Shown: positions 49,441 to 61,025 of the stretch, piece by piece
How the letters are laid out: each line of letters begins with the position of its first letter
Numbering within the stretch: the first letter of the stretch is position 1
Origin: Culex pipiens pallens
Lineage: Eukaryota; Arthropoda; Insecta; Diptera; Culicidae
Reading direction: 5' to 3'
Length of the DNA: 64,000 nucleotides
Assembly (NCBI RefSeq): GCF_016801865.2
Contig: NC_068937.1
Location: 127,442,955-127,506,954, forward strand
Notes under the pieces: model-generated
Seen by the model: the letters and a program-made list of their open reading frames with translations, nothing else
Told to the model about the DNA's origin: nothing
Database searches by the model: none
Program-made: the position numbers and the translations under genes

Positions 49441-52400
49441 AGTGTCAAAACACACGACGACGAACGTAAATCCCCATCCCACGCCTGCTGTTTTGTTCTG
49501 TTTTTTTCGGTGCGTATGCGCATACGTCACACGTGACGGCAGGCCTTGGAATTTGTTTTTTTTTTTTGGGGAATTTCGAGCGAAAACAAATCAACTTGCT
49601 GACATCGACAAAGTGTGCCGCAATGACTGCTAGATTAGCCCTAATTGCATCCTGCGCGATGCAACGCGATATGCCGCGATTATCGCATGCAAAGGCTGTC
49701 ACTCTCGTGAAGTGGGTCATTCTCGAAGTGGAATTTATTTGTGTACTTTTACTCCATTGAAAATTGCAATGTATACAAACAAGTGTGACACCTTCCCGAG
49801 TGCGGTTTGGAGCAGAGGGGAGCCGATTCGCATGCGCTCTCTTTCTCTTCGAGAGGAGTTTCGCTCGCAGTGGGTTTTTTGCTCTTATTCGCTCGAAAAG
49901 AAAAAGTCTACCGAACAAACTCTATTACGTCATCCCCTATGTGGGTGACTCGTGTCTGGGAAAGCTCCATTCTTTCCGATTACGGGGGGTCAATTTGGTT
50001 ACCCATTTTGACACTTTTATGGCCTTCGTTGATGACCTATTCGAGGGGGGTATGGTTAGGTCGTTCACGACTCCAGTAGTTTTCCACTAACACGCACACA
50101 TCCAAGCAGGCTGCGTACCGAAATTTGATTCCCGAATAGAAAGAAGAAGGTTCAGTGCCAACTCCGATCCCTTCGGGCTTGTTCAAATTTTCGAAGGCCA
50201 CCTGTCCCAAATAGCAATTAGCTGCCAACTTACATAACCTGTCTCGCTAGCATGGTTGCTATTGTCGTCGTTCCGCAGGTAATCCTTCAAGTTCAAATTT
50301 CCCTTGGGTCACTTGGATGCACCACCACGAAATCTTCCTCTTTCACTTCCGCGAAGCGCTTCTTCCAGGAATCAACGCCTACTGCCGTGCCTCGCAAAAA
50401 CGCCTTTCTCCAGCTCTAGCGCATGGAATGCGTACGAATCCGACCTGCGGGAACCTGCGCCACAGCAATCTTCTTCCCAGGGGGTTCCAAAATTGGACCA
50501 ATTTGAGAACACACCACACACACACGTCGACGTCGACGACTGCCTTGCTACGGCTACGGCTGCGATTCGTCTGCCAACCCGTTGGAGCAGGATATCTCGG
50601 GCAGATGACCAACGTTGGGCGAAAATTCTCGCTCCCTCTCTGCGAGAGAACCTCGCGTTCTCACACGAGTGCGCACCCCTCGCGCTTTTTATCCTCGTGA
50701 CACACCCCTCGCCACGCTACTTGGCCTTTTAGCGAGAACCGGCTGTCAGCGGATTGTATCAGCTGGTGGTTACACCGACGGTGGGATTCCTACGACCACT
50801 CTTTGGTCAAACCCCCAAAAAATTACATTTCTGACAGCCATTCGTTGAAAAACGAAGATTTTTGACAGTCGCCGTTAACTGTCAAACGTCGGATTTCAAA
50901 GCTTTCCCACCGCGTAACGTAGCATGCCGCGCGGCACCAAATGTGTTGTTTACATTCGCGTGAAACCGCGGAAGAGTAGAGTAGAGAGAGTAAATCGCTC
51001 CCCTTGCGCGAATTTATCCTATAGCGTTTTTATTCGCCGCGGTAGCGCGTGCATTTTTGGCACTTTGGCGAAAACAACAACAAACGGAATCTGACGTTTC
51101 GTGCGTGTGCGGTTTGTTTTGACTGGTTGTGGTCATTTTGGAGCCGTCAGCCGCGGTGCGGCCAAGGACAAATCATTTGACCGGGTCGGGCGCACTTATC
51201 GGGCCGTTATCGCTCGTTATCTTGTTAATAGTGGGCTGTGACGAGGGGATGGACACTCCTTATTGACATAAAATGAGAAAAAATTGCACTAACTCCTAGC
51301 TTGTTAGCAATTTGTTGTTCAAATTTACTTAATTTATGTTGTAATTAAAAGTGTATTATTATTTACAATTTTGATCAACTTAGTCAAGTGTCCTACCCCC
51401 CGGTTTCAAAGTATCACGTGAAGCTGTGAATGCGGCAATTGGCGAAAATCTCAGAAGATTGCGCCGCAATTGTTATCACGAAGGCAAGACATGCGATATG
51501 TTTGAGTGTTTTGTTTGGTAATCAATAGTTCTGCAGAAGTGTGTTTTTAAAAAGATATTTGTTAAAGTTAAAGTTGAATTTTAGGGTTTTCAGAACCAAT
51601 CACGAAAATATAAATAAATTGAATTTATTTTGTCCATAAAAGAGAATGTTACTGTTTTGATTTTAAACACTGAGCAATTTGTTTTCAAAGTCAGATTTAT
51701 AACTCAACTTTAAAAGTAATTCAATCAAGCTGAATCTACAACAACAGATAAGTCTGGTTTCATTCCAGTGGTCTTTTGTTTCCACTTGGCCGTTGAGCTA
51801 CTTGCTATTCATGATTTTATCAAGTGATGGCTTCTATCCTTGGGGCAGTGATAACAGCAAACACAAGGGTTTAAGGTCTTTCCACAGACAAACAGACCTT
51901 ATTTTTGTAAAAGTACATTAATCAACAATTTATTGTTAATTTAAATATGTGGGAAGTAATCACAGTTTTTGAAAATGTTCCGTCTGTTGTGTTTTCCGTT
52001 TGTTTGTCAGTTGTTTTTCTATCGCAACAAATAAAAAATAAGAATTGACATTGAATTTTCTAAAAAAAATAACTCATAAAAAAAATATTCCATTTCCCTT
52101 TGCCGCGATGGATCCATTTGTCATCCACAAATTGAGCAATTCAATTTAATTTCAAGATGAACTGCTTTTTCCTTCTCATTTTTGGGATGACTACCCCAAC
52201 TCTCCTTCTTCTTTCACTCGACTAGCCTGGTCACGAGACTGCGCCGCGTTATCATGGTCACAATTCAACAGTTAATTTTTCAAAAGGGCCTAACTACCCC
52301 GCTCAAACTAAATGCAAGCTAAAACAAGTTACGCCCTTTTGAAATATCAACGCCGAATTATGCCCAGCCTACTATATAGTCGTCATCACCAGTAATTAAA

Positions 52401-52960
52401 TTAATGCAAATCGAAGCAAGCCGCCGCAGCGACTACCGACTTGGTGTTTGTTTTTCTTTCACTCTTTACTATTTTTATTATTCAAATTGCAACCGCTTAT
52501 CACCCGCGTTCCCCTCCCGCGAAGCTGATAAGCCAGCGTGTTAACGAGGTGTGAAATTGATGTAGATTATAATTATGAATAATCAATTATTATTGCTGGG
52601 CGGCAGCGTTGAAGGCTGGCAGTGGAATCAGCGGTGTTGGCGAAGCATGAAAAATCGGACGTCAATAATTAAAAGTGGTGGTTTAAGGGTATTACAGAAA
52701 ATTATTTCTTTTTTAGTAAGATTTAAGTAATAAAATATTTATGACATTTTGAAAGCATTTCTAAAAAAAACTGAAAAACAAAAAAAAAATAAACCTTATG
52801 GATGCTGATGCTGATTACTTACCCTGTTCACCTTGGTTGGTGTGCTTTTGGTTTGTTTGTTTGCAATTTTCATTAACAGACGAATGGGTAGCGTGGCATT
52901 ATGGTTAACCCACAGAAAAAACAGGCGAAATTCTCCTTTAAAATACATCAATTTATAATT
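49441..52960. other. 3.5 kb without recognised genes; GC-richer core may be regulatory or 5' untranslated DNA
   Basis: 49441-51250 is more GC-rich than average, with stop-poor frames on several strands at once (157 codons minus at 49445-49918, 142 and 127 codons plus at 50304-50732) but no protein look, no repeats and no clear splice pairs. 51000-51250 contains GAGAG and CGCGG-rich sequence suited to a promoter or leader exon. 52200-52680 shows homeodomain- and octamer-like words (ATTAATGCAAAT at 52402) and a short palindrome around TCAAAAGGGC/GCCCTTTTGA (52277-52341). It reads like conserved regulatory DNA of a neighbouring gene outside the window, which is inference. Confidence 0.35.
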
Positions 52961-53148
52961 TAACGGCCAATTCAAATGAATTGGTTTCTCCATAAAAGTC
53001 TCACTATAAATTTGGGGGCTCTATCCAAGGCTCTATCCATAGAAAGGTTTTTTGCAAATATTTTAATCTCGAGAATGGATTTTCTGATCGGTGTCTTCGA
53101 CAAAGTTGTTGGTTATGATTCGGACTATTCGGGAAAAACATGTACACT
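52961..53148 (+). repeat. Diverged relative of the TTTGCCGAAGACACC repeat
   Basis: TTTTCTGATCGGTGTCTTCG and ACAAAGTTGTTGGT near 53080-53115 resemble 42540-42575. Ends not defined. Confidence 0.5.
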
Positions 53149-53395
53149 AGGGTGGTCCAAATCCGGACTTAATCCCTTGAAATCAAAAATTTACCCATCA
53201 GCTAAACTCCAAATTTGGGCTCATTCAATCCCTCCCTCTAAGCCTTTGTATGGAAAACATCGTCAAAATGTCTAAAAAAATTTAGATACATTGTGACAAT
53301 TTTTCCCATACAAACTTCAAGGGCTTAGAGAGACGGGTTCCCGTGGTCAGAACGACCCAAATTTGGAAGTTAGCCTAGTGATAGACCACCAAACT
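53149..53395. repeat. Foldback MITE (CTAGGGTGGTCC)
   Basis: CTAGGGTGGTCCAAATCC at 53149 is mirrored by GATAGACCACC near 53390. GCCTTTGTATGGAAAA mirrors TTTTCCCATACAAACTTC, and CCTCTAAGCC mirrors GGGCTTAGAG. No frame. Confidence 0.7.
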
Positions 53396-53922
53396 AATTC
53401 CCATTTGTTGATTTCAAATTGAATTTGGAATGAAAAAAATACTTAATAAATGAAAAATAAAATTAATAAATTAATAATTAATAAATGAAAAATAAATGAA
53501 ATAAATGAAAAAAATACCAGTAAATTTTTGAAAAACTAAATGCGGTTAAATTAAAATGTATGAAAACAGATTTTTTTCAGTAAATCGCAAATCGCTAGTT
53601 CTAAACGATTTTTGGGAATTTTGTGTTGTATGGAAACATTGCTTCCTGTTTCCGAAACATCGCGTTTTTGACACCCCAATATAGATCTTTTTTTCAAAAT
53701 AATACAACGGGGCGAATCTGGAGTACAGTATAAATTGGGACAGCAATTTTTGGAGCACTTCCCTAGTGACATTTTAGGTTTTAAGTAGACCATAAATGCC
53801 TATTTAGGTTGTATTTAAGTATTTAAGAGCCATGATTAAACCTGTAAGTTTAAAATTATTACTAGGGTTAAATTCATGAAAATTGGAAAACAATGCAATA
53901 TTTTGATTTTTTTTATGTCTGT
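53396..53922. other. AT-rich spacer
   Basis: Contains a short AATAAATGAAAA microsatellite-like patch at 53440-53515. Nothing else recognised. Confidence 0.35.
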
Positions 53923-54869
53923 TAGAGCGTCCAATTTCCCGGGGTAGCAAAATTCCCGGGAAACGGGAAATTTTCAATAAATTTGAATTTGAAATTATTG
54001 AAAATTGTTTTGATCCTGGTTCTGAATAATATTTTGCAACAAAATTGTATACAATAGCCACTTAAATGGTCAAAATAAGTGTGATGATCAATTAATGGCT
54101 TGACTGCTTGTAAATTAAATAGAACTTTAAGAAAATATATCAATTTTCTAAATTTATAAGTTGTCTTTAAATTCGTTCAAAATATCAAAAAATAATGATT
54201 TGTTTTTTGTTGTTGATAAGAAGTAGGTAGGCTATTTTTTTCAGACATCCATAAATAAAAAAAATTTCGATGGTTTTGTTCGAACGCGAATCAGTTCAAT
54301 ACGGAGCGTCTTTGTTGCGTTAGGTTCGTGTAAGCCCAAGGAAGATTTATACGCTAACTATTTGACACTTTGGCCACTCTGGAACCGATTCCGTATTTTG
54401 TATGGAATTGTATGGAAAAAAATACGTGAAATCAAATTTTGATCACAGGAGGCTGAATAAGCAGAAAAGCAATTAACGTCAACAAACGAAAAAAAGGGAG
54501 AACGAAGTTTGTCGGGTAAGGCTTGTTTTTTATATAATACAAAGTAGTTTTTTAAATGACTATTTAATGATTCAGCCTAATAAATGACATCGGTTAAAAG
54601 AATTTTCATGGAAAAAAAAGTTGTTTGGTAGTTTCATATTTATACCTCTTACGCCCTTGGTAGCTCTCATGCTCTATAAATGTTCATCTTTAAACTTTTC
54701 TTGCCATCCCTCTTTTAGACATTTAATGATACCAATTCAATTTTCAGCCAATTTGGTCATGGTAAACAAAAACGTAAAAAAAACTCAATTTTGATCTTCT
54801 TGATGGGAAGTGGTACCTTATTTTAAAATGATATAACAACATATTTTCGCTCACCAAAATTATACCATT

Positions 54870-56020
54870 GACAGTTGCAAAGTAACCGCCGACCTTACAA
54901 GTCGCATTCTCAACGCCAGTCCGCAGTTTGTGTGCGCGTCGCCGCTTTTTTTAAAATGTGCACCGTAGACAAAAACAGTGTGGTTCTGGACTTTTGTCAA
55001 CTCCAAAACCAACCAAGCCCAAAGCTTGTAAAAAAATTTCTCGCAGACCTTCAAGTAAACCAAGAAAACTTGCGAGCATTGCAATTATGCAATAGAAGAA
55101 AAATAGCCGTGTTGCAGTTCGCCGACTCAGCAATGGTCGTCCATCATCGACAAACCTCTGGTATATCAGGGTTGCAAAATCCCGATTTACCTGGACAACA
55201 ACGCTACGGAAGTTCGTGTGCTTGACCTACCTCTAGGCATAAGCAATGATGACGTAGTCAAAGTGATGAGTAAATACGGCGAAATTTTGACCATCGCCAA
55301 CGACCGCTGGATTAACTTCTTCCCAGGAATCCCAAATGGAGTTCGGACCCTGCGGATGTTGCTGAAACAGCCAACGCCGAAATCAATCACTGTAAACAAC
55401 GCTGCTGCAGCAGTGACGATTATAGGCAAAAAATCGCTTTGCAAACTCAAAGCAAAGAACAAAAAATGTGCGGATTCGAGTAAAAAGGTTAACCAAAAAA
55501 GCAGTACACAACCGATTGAACCCGAGCCAAGCAGCAGCAGCAGTAAAAGCAACAATAGTAAACCAGAACAAAATGCAATGGAAACAAGTGAAATCGACGA
55601 AGAAGACAAAGATGGATTCGAGACCGTGCTTTCTAAGCACACCCGCCGCCGAAATCGCTTACAGGCATATTTGGACGCGGAAGTAGAACTAACAAAAAAA
55701 CGAAGAGAGATGGCTGCAGAAGAAACAGATGAAGAAGATGAGGATGTCATAAAAGCAAAATATTATAAGAAAAAGTGTTGTGAGATAACTTCTAAATCCC
55801 TGGAAGAAGAGGACGAAGATAAACTTGAAGAACTTGATAATTCATTCTTTAAATATTCTGCTAAATATTTGAAACATAGAGAGAAATCGTTAGAAAAAAG
55901 GCATGGTAATAATTATTGAAGTGATTTTAAACTCTGTAATATTTCCTCTTTCACTATCCACCTTGAAGAGATGAATGCACAATGGTGTAAAGTCTCTATA
56001 ATAATAATAAAAAAAAAAAA
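54870..56020 (+). mobile_element. ORF1-only retroposon with 14-bp target duplication
   Basis: AAAATTATACCATT stands at 54856-54869 and 56021-56034. The insert has a GC-rich leader of 86 bp, an ORF1-type coding region, a short 3' region and a (TAA)n/(A)n tail (about 55998-56020). It lacks endonuclease and reverse transcriptase, so it is a short derivative of a LINE that kept its ORF1, comparable in plan to mammalian HAL1 elements. Confidence 0.85.
54956..55919 (+). pseudogene. LINE ORF1 (gag-like) protein with one frameshift
   Basis: From MCTVDKNSVVLDFCQ at 54956 the frame runs to about 55140, where it shifts by one base; the second frame runs from about 55145 to the stop at 55919. The second part contains LDLPLGISNDDVVKVMSKYG and FFPGIPNGVRTLRM, which resembles the RNA-binding core of ORF1 proteins from I/Loa/Outcast-like LINEs (family recognition, not searched). 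It ends in a Ser/Asn/Lys/Glu-rich, partly coiled-coil region without CCHC zinc knuckles. The 3'-terminal two-thirds are stop-free over 230 codons, so the shift may be young or a sequencing error. Its role would be LINE RNA binding. Confidence 0.75.
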
Positions 56021-56313
56021 AAAATTATACCATTAACTTTTGTTGCCCAACAAATAAACAAGATCTATTCCCAGTTGTGTATGCTTCAGAAATGAATGTC
56101 ATCTGAATTAAATTGAATTTAATAAATTAAAATGAAGTTCCGTTTTTTTAATTTGGAAATTAAAAAATTCGTGCCAAAAAGTTATGTAAATTTTTAAATT
56201 CGCTGGAATTTCGGAAATTCCCGGAAAATTTGCAAATGGGAAATATATTTTTTCGGGAAATTCCGGGAATTCCAGGAATTTTGTTTTCCGGGGACGGGAA
56301 ATTGGACGCTCTA

Positions 56314-59143
56314 GTGTCTGTTGAAACCAATAAAAATACCAAATACTGTGCAGTAACAAGGCCCAAACAGCTTGTGAGATATGTTTCAAATGAATTTGCT
56401 TGATTTCCAGGTTATTAATTTAAAGAAAAATCTCATGAATATTTTTTTATAGTTTTGAAAAAAGAAGTCTATTTTTATCAAGCATTCAAACATGTTCTCG
56501 TTTCATGGTTTGATTTGTATTATTTTTTTTCTCTAAATTAAAAAAATACTTTTTTTTGCGCATTACCTGAAAAAAAGTTTGTAAGGAGAATTTTTTCATG
56601 TCCCCAAATGTATTATTTAAATGGAAAAAAATAAATAAAATAGAAGATAATATACCAGTACACTTGTTTTGCAATAAAATAAAACTTTTTTGCGTTTATT
56701 CATAAAACATCGAAATAAAATAACTAAATAGTAAAAAAATGTGTAAATTTCGAAGCTGTAATTTTTGAAGGTTGAATATTACCTCTTTTATGATGTAATT
56801 TTACCTCAATTTAGACTGAAAAAGCGACATTACAACAGAAAAGTGGTAAAATTTCAGAGGTAAAATTACACATTTTTTCTGACATAAAAGATGTACCCCT
56901 TTCCAGATGTAATATTACCATGATTTTTTTTTTCTGTGAGTTCAACCATGCTTAAATTGATTACCAATGCAGAAAAATGCATTTTAAATAGTTTTCAATC
57001 GTTTGCACGTCTTTTTGCATTGTTATTTGAAAAAAATACTTTTCTGTCCTCTGATTTTTCAAACAAATTCTGAAGGGGGGCTGACTAGCCCTAACTGTTT
57101 TGTATTATTTTTACAATTTTTTTACAGAATTTTGGTACCACATATTGGGAAAAACGTAAAGAATTTTACCTTGACCAAGAGGGAGGGACAAATACTTTAA
57201 ATGTTATTTGTATTTGCATTATTTTAAGTGCAATATAAAAAATGTATGAAAACTAGTATGAAAATGATCTTGACATAGTAGAAATATTTTTTCGAAGAAC
57301 AAAATTTGCTTTGGTAAAAATGAAAAAAAGACCTCTTTTGTGAACAAATTGGGCAGTAAAGGGCTAACGAAAAATAAACAAAAATAAAGTTAAGCAAAGC
57401 AAATGATTTGGAAAACACTCAAAAATTTTAAAACTCCTTGAGAACCTGCCAAATCACTTCCCATAGCATTCTTAATTTAAATCACTCATTGAAAAACGCG
57501 ACGCACACAGTGCTCTCAACCTGGCAGGACCATTAAAAATTTGCGCCTATTTTACCCTCTCTCAGAATTGCAATAAATTTCCACCTGCGTCCTTTCTCTC
57601 GCGCTAGCCAAAGCAGTAGGCTGCGAATAAATGTCGTTACGGTAACGAGACCCCTTACTTTTCACCATAATTCACGCGCCCGAAAAGCCGTCCCCGTTGC
57701 ACACTTGACTTAATTGACCAGCTCGCTCCCCCTCCCCCCCTTTTTGCAGTACCGTAATGAGTTCATATATCTTAATGAGGCGGTTTGCTACCCCACCCAC
57801 ACTCCCCTTAGAGTTTCATCTTACCTGGTAGCCTACTGCGTTGGTTGCTGCATTTGCACGTGGTTTTGCACAGAAACTTTTTCGTTCCACGTGGTCCCTG
57901 AAAATGAAGCGGTTATTTGGTTTGTGGCACCTCTATTTTTCCCCCCTCTGCTCGAGGCGCACACAATTTATGTACTTTCGAGGAGAAGTTTGGAGGGGGG
58001 GGGACGATTTTCGGAACGGAAATAAATTGAGGCAAAATTTAATTTCTCCACAAAATTCATCATACGAAAAAGTTTTATTTATTCTAGTTTATGTGTGTAT
58101 GTATGTGTGAGTGTGCCATATTTTCCTATTTCAGCCAGAGAAAATTGAATAAGTTTTTCCCAGCCACAATCGTGCACGAATTTGTCCCCTGAATTGCTGC
58201 GAACGGAACATGGCGCTCTACGCCATTTTAGTAGGTCAAGATCAAAGAAACAACATAAACTAGCTCTAGTAACTGAGCCAAGTTTCAAACATAACGACCA
58301 CGCAATTATAGTTACTGTCGTTGTGCTTTTGTAAATGTTTTTGTGTGGTTATTTTTCCCCGACTTGAATTCCTCTCCAAAACCGAGCGGAATTTTCTTCC
58401 CAGTACCAGAAACCAGAGAGCAATCCTCGAGACTAAGAGTACAGTATACATGGGGAATGATGAATGAAAGTGAGCAGTCAGCAGCGCCAGCAAGTATAGA
58501 ATAGTACTGAATTACGCTTGAATCGTTATGAATAGCGGCGAAAGTGAGCATTTGCTGAAGGGAAAAGTTTGAATGTGGTTAACGCGTTGGGGGAACGGTG
58601 GGCTAGAAAAAGGTTTGTTTAAAACAAATTTTACCCAATTACCTATATATTTAGACACAGGTAAAAACAAAAATATAATAATGGTTAACAACAACTAATG
58701 CAATATATAACAATAAAGTGGTTTCATACACCAAGCCCAAACCTTCTGTCAAGAATTAGATCATTTGGATCGGTAAGGGTTTACCCACTGAACATAAACA
58801 AAAGAGTTCTAACATGAGGTTCCAGGGTCATAACTCTTAGAAAATTTGGTTGATGTGCACAACTTTAAAAAATTTCTGTACCTAAAGATTTCATTTACAT
58901 TTTGCAAATTTCTGATAAAAGCATAACTATTACCATGCTTTAGGAATTTAGGAATTCTTTTTATCTGACAATTTTTAAAATTGAGCTTGAAATTTTACTT
59001 TTTTTAAGTGATATTCGTTCTCTTCAAAATTTGACAGAGAGAAAAAAAGCTATTTAAACAAAATACAACCCTGCAGGAAGTTAATTTAAAAAAATCTATA
59101 TTATTGTGAGAAAGGTACTAATCACCTTTAGGTGGAATTAGTG
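56314..59143. other. Intergenic DNA with a palindromic patch
   Basis: AT-rich to 57480, including a TTACCTC/GAGGTAAAATTAC block at 56760-56945 that mirrors itself and resembles 38945-39120. 57530-58090 is GC-richer with CG-containing, C- and G-run sequence (57727-57750, 57990-58005) and frames up to 103 codons with no recognised protein. 58090-59143 is AT-rich with nothing identified. Confidence 0.35.
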
Positions 59144-59351
59144 CCGTCATCTGGGGCGAATCGGGACACATGGGCGAATTGGGATAGCTGTTTTAGCCTC
59201 GTTACTGTGCATGGATATTTTTTATTGGTTTCGGATAGAACAATACAGATTAACAAAAATAGTGCATTGATTTAAAAATTTCAAACTTTCAGGTGCTCTA
59301 AAATCTGCTGTCCCTATTTAGACCGTAGTCCCGATTCGCCCCAGATGACGG
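59144..59351. repeat. MITE with CCGTCATCTGGGGCGAATCG termini
   Basis: CCGTCATCTGGGGCGAATCG at 59144 is mirrored exactly by CGATTCGCCCCAGATGACGG ending at 59351 (24-bp terminal repeats); the interior is AT-rich. The target duplication is not clear. Confidence 0.85.
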
Positions 59352-59690
59352 TAACGTTTTTTAAGGTTATAGTTTCCTCAATTACTTGCCTCCAAAATAT
59401 TTTCACATTATCAAGAAGATTGACACAATTGTGAAACATTTGAAAATACTTTTTTTAACGTTAATTTTTAATTATTTTTTTTAAATTTTAATGTTTTTTT
59501 TTCAAAATAATTTTGAATTGTAGGCCTTTAATTTACAAATGATATTTACAGGCCTGTTTTTTGTTTTGTTTAGACATTAGGGTAAACTGTGTTAGCGATT
59601 TTGGTCGATTTTTTCAAAAACCACTTTTTTAAATCGTCCAGCGTCTAGCCCAATAGTCAGTTTTCTAGAGCCACTGCATCCTCTGATGTA
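59352..59690. other. AT-rich spacer
   Basis: Low-complexity sequence, nothing recognised. Confidence 0.35.
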
Positions 59691-60838
59691 CAGTATGTAA
59701 AAAAAGTATTTACACCCCTTGGGCACTATGCACATTTTGTGATGAAACATGTTAACAATTTAAAGTTTGATAGAAACCTAGTACAACGTTTTGTTCAAAA
59801 ATTCATGCTGAACATTTTGCTATAAAAAGCTCATGAAAAGATGATTTCCATAAAAAGTTATATAACAAATACTATTACAGAAATCAAAAAAGGTGCAAAA
59901 AAAGTTTGTACACCTTTTGAAAAATTAACACAAATAAAGTTATTTGTTGACAAATCACCATAAATCCAGTCTACGAACTCCAAATAGGCATCCTTGACTG
60001 ATTAAATAAATAATTTGGATTGAATATAAAGTTTACTAACTACTTAGTATAAAAGTTGTTATGGTTTTGCTTGAGCAACCTGACAAAAATGTATGGAGTT
60101 TCGTAATTTTTGGCACGTGGATCAAACTTACTTTTTGCCCAGGTATTCAAAAACGTGGGTTTTATAGAAAACCTAGATGTATGTGTATCAAAAGATCGAA
60201 AATTTTATGCCCTTTCCGATGCCACATAGGTTGACTTGTGAATCATGGACCGGTTCGGATGCCGGCGGATTTTCCGACGACGTAATTCCGGGTTGGTACA
60301 AAATTCCACCGAAAAATCTATTCTATCGATACAAAGACCCCAAAACGGTGTTATACCCACTCTAAAATGTTTATTTAGCAATTCTATAATAATATATTGA
60401 CATTAAGTTGAATTAAAAGTTTTCAAAATTAAGTTTAGATAAGTTTTATATAGAATTTCGAGAGTTATATAAACTTTTATACTAAGTAGTTAGTAAACTT
60501 TATATTCAATCCAAATTATTTATTTAATCAGTCAAGGATGCCTATTTGGAGTTCGTAGACTGGATTTATGGTGATTTGTCAACAAATAACTTTATTTGTG
60601 TTAATTTTTCAAAAGGTGTACAAACTTTTTTTGCACCTTTTTTGATTTCTGTAATAGTATTTGTTATATAACTTTTTATGGAAATCATCTTTTCATGAGC
60701 TTTTTATAGCAAAATGTTCGGCATGAGTTTCTGAACAAAACGTAGTACTAGGTTTCTGTCAAAATTTTAATTGTTTACATGTTTTATCACAATATGTGCA
60801 TAGTGCCCAAGGGGTGTAAATACTTTTTTTACATACTG
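59691..60838. mobile_element. Tc1-like foldback element with TA flanks
   Basis: CAGTATGTAAAAAAAGTATT followed by TACACCCC at 59691 is mirrored at 60838, with TA outside both ends. The mirror extends about 370 bp inward on each side. The CAGT...AAAGTAT...ACACCCC terminus is the style of Tc1-like transposons. Only the central 60060-60450 is unpaired; it holds a 62-codon frame (60177-60365) with no transposase motif. Confidence 0.88.
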
Positions 60839-61025
60839 TATAAATGAAGCGAAAACAAAAACAATTTTTATGACAATGACAAGAAAATTTTTCATCCAAA
60901 CGGGCTTGAAATTTCTTACTATCGGGACAACTTTGTTTTAACCTGGACTAATACTAACAATCAACAGGCGAAAATAAAAAAGTAGCGGAAATTCTCGTAT
61001 TTTTGGCAGGTCACTATTAAAACAG
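60839..61025. repeat. Spacer and left piece of the 7.2-kb repeat family
   Basis: 60985-61025 (GGAAATTCTCGTA to TATTAAAACAG) matches 7249-7325. The foldback element interrupts it at 61025. Confidence 0.75.

Larger units (their letters stand above)
53923..56313. mobile_element. hAT-like non-autonomous element, copy 2
   Basis: TAGAGCGTCCAATTTCCCG at 53923 and its complement ending at 56313, with flanks ATGTCTGT (53915-53922) and GTGTCTGT (56314-56321), an 8-bp duplication with one difference. Subterminal CCCGGGAA words and the internal ACCAGGATCA segment match copy 1 at 33905-36425 in inverted orientation. The right part carries a 1.15-kb retroposon (54870-56020). No transposase. Confidence 0.9.

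Noticed and set aside
49445..49918. 157-codon minus-strand frame
   Set aside because: Several frames on both strands are open over the same stretch, composition is Arg-rich without motifs, and there are no splice or promoter signals. It fits a GC-rich non-coding stretch.
50304..50732. 142- and 127-codon overlapping plus-strand frames
   Set aside because: Two frames are open at once in CT-rich DNA; neither looks like a protein. Kept only as part of the possible regulatory block.
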